Assembly: GCA_021648265.1 (NCBI GenBank)
Contig: JAKITD010000021.1
Span: 1-40,438 of the forward strand
From: Flavobacteriaceae bacterium
Lineage (GTDB): Bacteria; Bacteroidota; Bacteroidia; Flavobacteriales; Flavobacteriaceae
Direction of reading: 5' to 3'
Length of the DNA stretch: 40,438 bases
The notes beneath the pieces are model-generated. The model was not told where the DNA came from. It worked only from the letters and a program-made list of their open reading frames with translations, and did no database searches. The translations under genes and the position numbers were made by a program. How positions within the stretch are numbered: the first letter of the stretch is position 1; each line of letters opens with the position of its first letter. Of this stretch, positions 8,390 to 19,800 are shown piece after piece.

Positions 8390-10768
8390 GTGAAATCAAT
8401 AGTCGTCCATATTTTCGTTTTTTTCTGTTTTATACAGACAGCTTACTCTCAGGCTGATGATGGAGTAGTCGCATTAGATATTCCTATTAGAAACTCATTG
8501 ACGTTCAACAGATATTTTATAAACCCCACTTTTAGTTTTGTAAGGGAACAAAACAAGTATATAACGGTAACAAACAAAAGAGAATTGGTTGGAATTGAAG
8601 ATGCTCCAAATACTTATTTATTTAATTATTCTGGTCGTATTAAAGAGAATATAGGTGTAGGAGTCGGGGTTTTTCAACAAAATTACGGCATACTTACTAC
8701 CTTTGGTGGTATCGTAAATTTTGCATACAACGTCAGAATACAAGAAGACAGTAATTTTACATTTGGAGTAAATGTTGGAGCGTATAAAAGTGGTTTAAAT
8801 AGTAATAAAGTGATCACTAATTTTGACGATCCAGCTCTTGATAATATCCCTTCAAATTTTCTACTGACCGTAAATCCTGGTTTGAATTATGGAACTGGAT
8901 TTATGGATTTTGGTCTTTCGTACAATAATTTAATTACTTATAATTTTAATAGTTCTTCATTAGTAGAAGAAAACCCAATACAAGGCTTACAAGGTCATAT
9001 AATGTTTACGGGGTATATAGGTGGTTATGGTTTTTTTGGAGATAGCAAGTTTTCAGCACTGGCAAGATCTGAATTTCAAAAAGAGACCACAATCATTTCA
9101 GGAGTAGTAATGTTAACAGTACCTAAAGGAATCTGGGCTCAGGTAGGCTATAATACCAAGTATGGTGCGTCTGGGGGACTGGGCATTAATATAACCCCAC
9201 AAATTGCTATTGAATATAATTATGAAAAAACATTTGTGGGGCTTTCGGATTTAGGTGCTTCCCACGAAATCACCCTCGCTTACAGATTTAAAAATAACAA
9301 CTATTATGACTATAGTAGAGATGATGAATTAGCGGGTTTAATCAATATTGAAAAGAAAGAGAAAAAGAAAGAAACCGCCAAAATACCAGAAAAAACTATA
9401 ACCGAAGAAAAAGAGGAGCTAGCTGTTGTAGAGCAAACACGTTTAGCTTCAGAAGAAAAAGCAAGGTTAGCTACAGAGAAACAGGTAAGACTTGAAGCTG
9501 AAGAACAAACAAGATTAGCTATAGAAGAACAAACACGTTTGGCTTTAGAAGAACAAACTAGAATAGCTGCGGAAGAGCAGGCTCGTTTAGATTTAGAAGA
9601 GAAAACAAGACTTGAAGCTGAAGAACAAACAAGATTAGCTGTAGAAGAGGAAACACCTTTAGCTTCAGAAGAGAAAGCAAGATTGGCTACTGAGGAACAA
9701 GCTAGGCTTATAGCAGAAGAACAAGCTATAATTGTTGCAGAAGAACAAGCTCGTTTGGCTTTAGAAGAGAAAGCAAGATTAGAATCTGAAGAACAAGCAA
9801 AACTCCTAGCAGAAGAGGAAGCTAGACTTGCAGCAGAAGAGCTAGTAAATTTGGATGCTGAGAAAGAGGCTCAAGAAAATTTGATTAAAAACCCTTCAGA
9901 TGATATAGGAAAGTCTATTAGTGAATTGACTCTGCAAACAGATGAGTCTAGTAAAATTCAAGCTCAATTAATAGTAGATTTAGAGGCCGCAGTTGCTATT
10001 AAAGAAAGCGATTTAAAAGATTTAAAAGAAGAAAATGATCTAAGTGAACAAAACATCTATGTGGAACCTAAACCTTTTAAGAGTATTAGTAAAGAAAATG
10101 AAGCAATTGAGCTTATAAAGATAAATTTAGATGAAATAATACTAAGACAAAAGAAAAAGATAACCCAACTAGAATCCTTGTTACTAGACCGAGAAATTTC
10201 ATTTAAAAATCCATTGGATGAAATAAACTTGTACTATAAAAATCAGATCGACATCCTAAAATCGGAACAAGAAAAAGCAATCAGAAATCGTGAATCGTTG
10301 GTGTCTTCTTTAGAGCAAATCTCTATTGCTACAGATTTTGAACGCAAACGCCGAATCAAGCGAGCTGCCTATGACAATGATCAAGATAGATATAGGCAAG
10401 ACAGAAATAGGCTAAATAATTTGAAGCAAAATGTTTCCTTAAGTGATACTGAATTGACTTTGGAAGATTTGGATTTTGGTCGAGAACGCAACAATAATAT
10501 TCAAATTATTAAAAATGTACAGCATGCTGAAAGTGGATATTATCTAGTCTTAGCTATACATAGTGATGTAATTAAACGAGATGAATTTTTAGTTCAAGTA
10601 ATTTCATCTGGATTTAAAGAAGTGGATTTCTTCTTTGATGTAAACACAAGTGAGTATTATATCTACTCCAAAAAATTCAACAACATTAATGAAACTGAAC
10701 AAGCGTTAACATCAAAACTAGACAAACCTTATAATGAAAAAATAAATATAATTAAAATCGAAAATTAA
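8390..10768 (+). CDS. PorP/SprF-family outer-membrane protein fused to an octad-repeat helix and SPOR-like end (SprD-like position)
   Basis: A 792-residue protein in three parts. Residues 1-20 are a signal peptide (GTG start at 8390). Residues about 22-310 are a PorP/SprF beta-barrel, with family marks such as NRYFINPTFSFV and SHEITLAYRF. Residues 344-495 are about 19 consecutive eight-residue repeats of the form LxxEEQAR, followed by further charged helix to about 700. The last 90 residues (from about 701, with GYYLVLAIHSD) resemble a SPOR or ferritin-like 'YYVV' peptidoglycan-binding fold. The likely role is an outer-membrane T9SS accessory that tethers the adhesin machinery across the periplasm. 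It is coupled to the gene before it and 80 bp from the SprB-like gene. Assignment as SprD is positional. Confidence 0.85.
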   Translation: MKSIVVHIFVFFCFIQTAYSQADDGVVALDIPIRNSLTFNRYFINPTFSFVREQNKYITVTNKRELVGIEDAPNTYLFNYSGRIKENIGVGVGVFQQNYGILTTFGGIVNFAYNVRIQEDSNFTFGVNVGAYKSGLNSNKVITNFDDPALDNIPSNFLLTVNPGLNYGTGFMDFGLSYNNLITYNFNSSSLVEENPIQGLQGHIMFTGYIGGYGFFGDSKFSALARSEFQKETTIISGVVMLTVPKGIWAQVGYNTKYGASGGLGINITPQIAIEYNYEKTFVGLSDLGASHEITLAYRFKNNNYYDYSRDDELAGLINIEKKEKKKETAKIPEKTITEEKEELAVVEQTRLASEEKARLATEKQVRLEAEEQTRLAIEEQTRLALEEQTRIAAEEQARLDLEEKTRLEAEEQTRLAVEEETPLASEEKARLATEEQARLIAEEQAIIVAEEQARLALEEKARLESEEQAKLLAEEEARLAAEELVNLDAEKEAQENLIKNPSDDIGKSISELTLQTDESSKIQAQLIVDLEAAVAIKESDLKDLKEENDLSEQNIYVEPKPFKSISKENEAIELIKINLDEIILRQKKKITQLESLLLDREISFKNPLDEINLYYKNQIDILKSEQEKAIRNRESLVSSLEQISIATDFERKRRIKRAAYDNDQDRYRQDRNRLNNLKQNVSLSDTELTLEDLDFGRERNNNIQIIKNVQHAESGYYLVLAIHSDVIKRDEFLVQVISSGFKEVDFFFDVNTSEYYIYSKKFNNINETEQALTSKLDKPYNEKINIIKIEN
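9419..9874 (+). repeat. Tandem 24-bp coding repeat (about 19 octads)
   Basis: Nineteen in-frame 24-bp units encode eight-residue repeats such as LEAEEQTR, LAIEEQTR and LALEEKAR (residues 344-495 of the PorP/SprF fusion). Units differ by a few bases, and two non-adjacent blocks are close copies (LASEEKAR-LATE and LEAEEQTR-LA each occur twice), which suggests unequal duplication. The eight-residue rather than seven-residue period, with dense E, K and R, suggests a long single alpha helix rather than a classic coiled coil. Confidence 0.9.
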
Positions 10769-10848
10769 TCGTAAAACACTATGTAACATAACGCGTCCCC
10801 GCCCTAAAATACATTTTTTTGAGTTATTAGCACTAAAAACAAAGCGCC

Positions 10849-13800
10849 ATGAACAAACCTACTATTAAAAGATGCCCCTCGCTTATTATAGTCCTATTAT
10901 TTTTCGGAATACAGACTTTTGCACAAAATTTTATTCCATTTACGCCTAGATTCGATCAAGATCTTAAAGGTGATATCGTTCTAATAGGAAACAATATTTT
11001 AGGACCGGATAATAACCCTTACAATAATAATTCAACATATAATCACAATGTGGATATGCAGTATATCGATATTGATGGGGATCCTTCAACATTTAGTTCC
11101 TCAAGTGCAGATTTAGAGATACCAAATCCAAACTGTTATGTAATTCGGCATGCGAGTTTGTATTGGGGAGCAGTAACCAAAGGAGATCAACCCTTTACTA
11201 GTGTTAAATTTAAAGGACCTACTGGTGGATATAATGATATTACAGGAACCGTAATATTTGATGCAAACGGAACTTCTGTAGATGGTGGAGATAGTTTCCC
11301 TTATGCCTGCTATGCTGATGTTACAGATATTGTTACTGGTTTAACAAATAACTTAGGAACCTACACGCTGGCAAATGTTTCAAGTGCTTTGGGCGAAACG
11401 TCAACTTTTAATCCATATAATGGAACAGGATACTCTGCAGGATGGTCTCTTTTTGTGGTGTATGAAGACCCAACTCTTCCAGGAAAATCCATCACTAGTT
11501 TTGATGGTTTTAGTGCCATAAGTTTTGCGCAAAACCCTAACCTAGATATTCCTGTATCTGGATTTAGAACAGTTCCTACACCAGCACCTGTAAGAGCGAA
11601 TTTCGCATTTGCCACCCTAGAAGGTGATAAACCAATAACTGGAGATCGATTAAAACTAAACGGAACTACACTTTCTACAGTAGATAGATCCGCTAATAAC
11701 TACTTTAACAGTTCAGTAACCCAACTAAGCGCTTTACCCGTTGATAACAGAAATCCCAACAGCACCAATACACTTGGTTTTGATACCGGAGTGATGAGTG
11801 TCCCAAATCCCGGAAATACCGTAATTGCTAATGATGCTACTTCAGCTACTGTTAGATTGGAGACCAGCGGGGATACTTATTTTCAATACTTGATTGCTTT
11901 TGCAGTTGAAATAATCGAACCAAAAATTGTCCTTACAAAAATTGTTGAAGATGAGTTTGGAAATAATATTGGAGGTCAAACAGTGGCCCTTGGTCAGGAT
12001 TTGAATTATGTGATAGGTTTTCAAAATACAGGAAACGATAATGCAACCAACTTCACTATTAGAGATATATTACCTATCAATATAATTTTTAACTACCCTG
12101 CAGATTTAGTACTGCCTCCAGGAGTAACTGTGACTAGTTACGATCCTGCCACACGAGAATTAATTTTTGCAATTGAAGACTATTTGGTTGAAGAGAATGA
12201 TCCAGTTTACGAAATCCGAATTGAAGTTCAAGTGGTAGATACTTGTCAACAATTAGCTGCAGCTTGTTCAGATATTATAAATAATCAGGCATTTGCTACC
12301 TATTATGGAACTCTCAATCCTACATTTGTTATTACTGATGATCCTAGTATCAATACAAATACAGGCTGTCTTATTACACCTCAAGCGACTAATTTTTTAG
12401 CAAACCTTGACGATTGTGTATTTTCACAAAATGAGATTCTATGTGGCTCAAGTATGGAATTGACGGCTGCAGATGGATACGATTCTTACTCTTGGTCCAC
12501 AAGTCCAACCGGAACTCCAGTTATAGGAACAACTCAAACAATAACAGTTACACAAACAGGAACTTATTATTCATTTAATACAGCACTTGCCCCATGTAGA
12601 TCCATTGTACAAGAATATGACGTTACACTTTATGGAAGTAACATTACAAATCCTGTAATTCCATTTGCAGATGAAGTTGTTACCTGTCCTAATGACGGTA
12701 AGTTGTTACCTAATATATATTTATGTGGTGAGAATGACTTTACAGAAATAACAACGAACGTCGCTAGTGCAATAACTATAATTTGGGAAAAATTAGACGA
12801 ATCTAGCTGCCCTCCGGTTGGAAATACCGACTGTGCAAATGAAGACAATACGTGTACTTGGGATCAAGTAGGTATTGGTGCAGACTATACTGCTGATACT
12901 TCAGGTCAATTTAGATTAACCATTAATTATGAGGGTGGATGTTTCAACCAATTCTACTTTAATGTCTATCAAAATCTACTAGAACCCACAGTTACAGCAA
13001 CCGATATTATATGTGATACACCTGGAAGTATTACCGTGGGTAATGTACCTAGTGGATATGAGTATAGCCTTGATGGTGTTAATTACCAAAGCAGTAATTT
13101 CTTTCAAATTACTATTCCCGGATTGTATACGGTTTATATACAGCAAGTTGGTGTTCCTGAAAATGCTTGTGTATTCACGATTCCAGATGTTTTAATTAGA
13201 GAAAGAGATTTTACAGTTTCAACGAATATTAACCAACCTCTTTGTAATGGGGATTTGGGTAGTATTTATTTAGCAGCTAATGACGCAGAACCACAGTATT
13301 TCTTTTCGCTGTACTCCGGTGGAGTTTTAGTGAATAGTGTAGGTCCTATTGTTGAAAATAATTACGCTTTTGAAAACTTAAATCCAGGAGTATATACCGT
13401 GACAGTAGAAACTGAAGATGGATGTACTTATACCGAAACGATTACAATTATTAATCCTCCACTATTAACTGTAACGGCGGCAATAACAATACCGCTAACT
13501 TGTATCGACGGTGAAATCACTGTCTATCCTGTTGGAGGCACACCGCCATACTTTTATTTTGTAAATAATAATCCGGTTTTTCAAACCGTTCCAGAAATTG
13601 TAGTTACAGCTCCTGGAGTTTTTAATATACTAGTTGTTGATTCTAATAACTGTAGCGCAGAAACAACTATTACTGTTGAAGCAGCCCTAGAACCAGAATT
13701 TATTGTTGAAACAACCGATATTTTATGTGCTGGTGACTTAACCGGAAGTATAAATATTAATGTAACTAACCCTAATGGGAATACACTTCAATATAGTATT

Positions 13801-16800
13801 AACGGAGGTTTGTCATTTACGAATTCACCACTATTTACAGGATTAACTGCTGGCAATTATAATGTTGTGGTAGAATATACATTTGGTCCATCTGTATGTT
13901 TAACAGATATACAGATAGCTACTATTAATGAAGCTACACCTATTACTGGTATTGCCGAATTAACTGCACCATATACCTGTACCTCTAATGGTACTATTAC
14001 TGCGACAAATGTTACTGGTGGAAACCCTCCATACACATATAGTATAGATGGTATAACGTTTCAGTCAGATCCTAACTTTACTAATTTAACAGCAGGAACT
14101 TACTCCATTACTATTATGGATGCTAATGGCTGTACTATTATTACCAATGAAATTACCATACCACCACTAGATCCACCTACAGATTTAATGTTCAGTAATT
14201 CTCCTCTAACCTGTCCAACCAATCTTGTTTCGGTAACTATTACAGGAACAACAGGAGGTGTTCCTCCCTTAGAATATCAAATTACCGCTCCAGTAGCTGC
14301 TGCTACTCCTTATCAAACATCCACTGTTTTTACAAATTTAGCACCAGATACCTATACGTTTCAGGTGAAGGATGCCAATGATTGTACTTACAGTGAAACC
14401 TATGTTATTGAACCATTAGAAACTATTGATATTTTTGCTGAAACCATAAATAATGTTAGTTGTTTTGGTACGACTGATGGGACCGTTCAATTTACCGTTT
14501 CAGGAACAACATCTTTTGAGTATAGTATCAATGGCAATGCTCCTATAATAGGGACATCACCAATAGTTTTAACGGGACTCGGCGCTGGTAGTTACACTAT
14601 TGTAGTGACAGATTTAATAACAAATTGTGAAGCTACAGCTACAGCTATAGTAGATGAGCCAGCAAACCCTTTAATAATTTCCGTAGTAACATCTCCTATT
14701 ACTTGTATTGCAGATGGTAGTGTTATTATTAATGCTTCAGGTGGTTGGGGTGGATATATCTATACACTTACCCTTCCAGATTTAACTGTTTTACCTCCGC
14801 AAGGAAGCAATACCTTTATTAACTTAACCCAAGCTGGAAGTTATTTAATTTCCGTAGAAGACGCAAATGGGTGTGTGGTTACCGATACGTTTAATTTAAC
14901 TATTCCTAATCCGCCAGTAGCTTCTATTAGTACTGCATCCGACCTTTGTTATGACACAGGTAATAATGCTACTATAATTGTTGATGTTAGTTCGGGAGAA
15001 GCACCATTCGAATTTAGTATTAACGGAGGTCCTTTTGTTTCTAACAATGTGTTTTCAAATTTAGGTCCTAGTAGTTATATAATCACTGTTAGAGATGCTT
15101 TTGGCTGTGAAACGACAATGCCTGCCGAAATCATTGCACCAGAATTGTTAGTTAGTGCTGTTTTAACGGAAGGTTTAGATTGTACTGCTACTCCAGATGC
15201 TATTATAACAGGAAATATTTCAGGAGGAACAGCGCCTTATACCTACGCAGTATCTATCAACGGTTCTGCTTTCAATCCCTTAGGAACAACAGCTACACCG
15301 TTTACATATACAACAGGAACAGCAGGTACGTATCAGTTTGAAATAACAGATGCGAATGGATGTACAGCTACGTCACCAATAATTACCGTGAATCCAATTA
15401 CGCTACCTGCGATAGACCTAATTACACAAACACAACCTATTTTGTGTAATGGAGATGAAAATGGAGCCATTAATATTACGATTGACCCTACTACGGGAAC
15501 ACCGCCATTTCAAATTAATGTTACTAACGATACTACTGGTACAGACTATGGAACCCAGACTACAGGGTTGCCGGCAGGTGTATATACCATTACCATAACA
15601 GATGCTAATTTTTGTGTTGGAACAGACACTATTACTATAACTCAACCCGATCCTATGGTAGTAGATTATGACACGGTAGATATTACCTGTGGACCCGGTG
15701 GTGTTTCGCAAGGCTCTATTATAATTAATAGTGTTGTGGGAGGAACAGCTCCTTACAATTATTTTGTATCTAGTTCAAATGGATACTCTAATTCTGAGTT
15801 AAATGCTACGGGATCGACTTCGGTTAGTTTTGATATTGTTGATTTCGGATTATATGAAATTAATATAGTAGATTCAAATGGATGTTCTGTTCTCTTTCAG
15901 GATGTACTTATTGCTTCTCCACCAGACGATTTAGACATTGTTATTAACAGCACCGTAGATTGTACATTAGGTGGTGAAGCGGTTGTGACGGTAAGTTCAT
16001 TATTAGGAAGTACAGGGCCTTTTCACTTCGCAATTTATCAGGGACCAGGAACGGTATATCCGAATCCTACAGGAGCCTGGATTCCTGAAAATCCACTTGG
16101 TAGTCAGTCCACTATATTTACTGGTTTAATTCCGGGTGTTACCTATACATTTATTGTGTACGACGAATCTACCATGTGTAGTTATTATGAACCTGCAACA
16201 TTACCAATACCAACAAATTCTACGTTAACTGCTACTGCCGTTAGTTCAGATAATGTTACTTGTACAGGTAATGATGATGGAGATGTTTCCTTCACGGTTA
16301 ATAGTAGTTATGCTTCATCAGTTAATGTCAATTATGAAATTTTTGATTCGCTGTCTTTAATAACAACTGGAATCTCAGGAACTGGTGTAGTGCCAGCTGG
16401 AGGTCCATTGGTGGTATCCGATCTAGGACCTTTACCCTTCGGCACTTATTTTGTGTTGATAGAAGAAACTACTGGACCGAATGCAGGTTGTGGCGTTGTA
16501 ACAGCTCCTTTTTCTATTACAGAGTCTGCCTTTTTACTAAGTTTATCAACATCGGTTGACCAAAATGCAAATTGTAATCTAAACTCTGGAGTAATTAGTG
16601 CCATTGCGCAAAATGGAACTGCACCCTACTTATACCAAATAACAACGACTCTAGGAGCTCCATTACCAACCGATCCCGCTTGGAATACAGCAAATATATT
16701 TAACGTTAATGCGGGCAACTATTATGTACATACGATGGATGCTTATGAATGTATTATTACAAGCCCTGAACAAGTGGTGGGTATGGATCCTTCACCAGTA

Positions 16801-19800
16801 ATTACGGCGACAACAACAAATCAATGTTCTACTGTTGAAGGGCAATTTGAAATAGACGTTACTCTAATAACAGCAGGAACACCACCCTATAGTTTTAGTA
16901 TTAATGGAGGTAGTTTTCAGACTCAATCTATTCCTTTTACAATTTCAAATTTAACTTCAGGAACGCATACCATTGAAGTAAATGATGCCAATGGTTGTGG
17001 AAATTTAGTAACGGTTGTTATTGAGCCACCATTAGGATTAACTCCTACTGTAACGGCTTTACCAAGTTGTGACGATGATGATGGAGAAATTACAGTAACA
17101 GCAAATGGTGGCACTGGTAACTATGCATACACTATTGCTCCAAATCCACCATCAATAGTACTAACAGGAAATGTATTTTCTGGCGTACCGTCAGGGACCT
17201 ATATTATAACAGTTACCGATACCGTTACAACCTGTACTGAAGATGTTTCAGTAACATTAGATAGCGCAATACCAGTTACTTTTAATACTGAAGTGACAGA
17301 TGTAAGTTGTCAAGGAGGAAATGATGGTCAAATTATAGTTGAATTACTTCCAGGTAATGACAACCCAATTTATACGTATGAAATTACAGCTCCTATTGTA
17401 GTATTACCTCAAACCAGCAACATTTTTATAGGATTGTCAGCTGCAACCTATACGGTATTGGTTACTTCAGGAAGAGGTTGTATTGCAACAGCGAATGTGA
17501 CAATTAATGAGCCGCCATTATTAGAAGTGACTGGAAGTGCAACCTCTTTTGCTTGTAATCCAGATAATACAGTAGCAACTTCCATAATAACAATTACTGA
17601 AGTTGGAGGAACTCCTGACTATACATTTAGTATAAACGGAACTGACTATTTTAATACAAATGTATTTGAGGTTCTTGATACTGGAGCAATTCAAATTATT
17701 ACAGTTTATGTTAAAGATGCAAATAATTGTACAGCTACAAATACGGTAACCATAGATCCCTTACCAACAATCACGGCTGCTTCCGTTGCAATTGTAACTC
17801 CAATTGACTGTAACCAAATAGGAACAGTATCCATAAATGTTACTGGCGGTTCTGGTAATTTTGAATACCAACTATTGCCGGACGGAATTCCACAAGCCTC
17901 CAATGTTTTTGATATTCCAGGACCTGGTACTTATTATTATCAAGTAATTGACTTGGATACCGATTGTTATTTTTTAACAGCTCCATTTATTGTACTCCCT
18001 TTTGATGAAATTGATGCCCTATTAAACACAACAGAAGTAAACGATTGTTTTGGAGATATGAATGGTGAAATAGCCTTAACTATTTCGGGGTATATAGGAG
18101 CTTATACTTACCAACTATTTGATGGGACAGGCGTACCAATTGGAGGACCTGTTAACGCAAATACTTCAACAAATCCTCAGTTAATTACTGGATTAGCCTC
18201 TGGTAATTATTCCGTGGAAATTGTAGAAACAGAAACACCGTTTTGTACTACCACTTCTAATGTTGTAACTATTGGGTCACCACCAACACCATTAACCTTA
18301 GATGTTACTGAAACAGCAAACGTAACTTGTAATAACAACATTGGTGTAATAACAGCAATGGCAAATGGAGGAACGAGTCCTTATGAATATGAACTCACAG
18401 GTGCGGCAACGGTTCCTTATTCATCCAATAATATGTTTATAAATTTAAGTGCAGGAACTTATACGGTAAATGCTAGAGATACCAATGGATGTATAGAATC
18501 GGAAACTATTACGCTGGTAGAGCCAGATCCTATTGATGCAGATTTTGTTACGAATACAACTATGTTATCTTGTTTTAACGATCAAAATGCAATACTTACG
18601 GTTGAAAACATAACAGGTGGTCAAGGTGGTAATTATAGTTTTACGTTAATAACAATATCGCCAATCCCTTCAATCTCTGGCCCTCAAACATCAAATATCT
18701 TTGAAAACTTAGGTGCTGGTGTATATTCAGTAACGATTACAGATGGGTACGATTGTCAATTTACTTCATTACCAGTTACCATTAACCAACCCGAACCCAT
18801 TATTTCAAGTTTAGTTGCCAACACAACACCAACTTGTTTAATTGAGGCAGAACTTACATTGAGTGCAGTTGGTGGAACAGGAGTTTACGAATACAGTGAT
18901 ACTGTAGATTTCACTACAGTTTTAGGCACATTTACAACTTCAATTACGTTTCCTGTTTCTGAAGGAACCTATAATTATTTTGTAAGAGACGTTAATGGCT
19001 GTATTGATAATGCGTCGAATGAAATTACTATTGACCCGCTCCCGGATTTAGAAGTAGTTTTAGTTTCTAGTAATCCAGAAATAAACTGTGCGGGTGATAA
19101 TACTGGAGTTATTGAAGCAACTGCTATCGGTGGTCTTGGTAATTATATATATACATTACAAGATACCTCTGGTAACACGATTCCTGCTGATCAAAACAGC
19201 CCGGGAATATTTACGGGATTAATAGCAGGTACTTATGTTGTCTTTGTTGAAAGTGGTGATTGTTTAGTTACTTCAGATGAAATAACCATAACAGAACCAG
19301 ATACCTCATTAGAAGCGACATTTGAGGTTACAGATGTTCTTTGTAACGGTGAAAATGACGGGAGGTTAGAAATTTTTGCAAGTGGAGGATCAGGTATTAT
19401 TAAGTACGCCATTTCACCAAATTTGAATCAGTTTTTTGAAACCAATATTTTTGAAAACCTTTCCCCTGGAACTTATAATGTAATAGTGCAAGATCAGTTG
19501 GGTTGTTTCCTAACGTTTAATTTTGAAATTTCAGAACCACTTGCAGTATTACTTACCATTGTTGCAGATTCCATTATTCCAGAGGTTTGTGAAGGAGATC
19601 AAAATGGGTTTTTCAGTATAGATATTGAAGGAGGAACCCTTCCTTATAGTGTAAGTTTAGATGACTATAATGGGCCGTACACAACGGGAGAGATTGACCA
19701 AACCATCTTTGAATTTGATAATTTAAATGGTGGTGATCATGTAGTTTACATTCGCGATGTTTATGGTTGTGAATCTGAATGGAACATTACTTTTCCTGAA

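Noticed and set aside
9419..9874. Regular 24-bp repeats that might suggest a CRISPR array or satellite
   Set aside because: The units are contiguous with no spacers and encode in-frame octads within a long protein.
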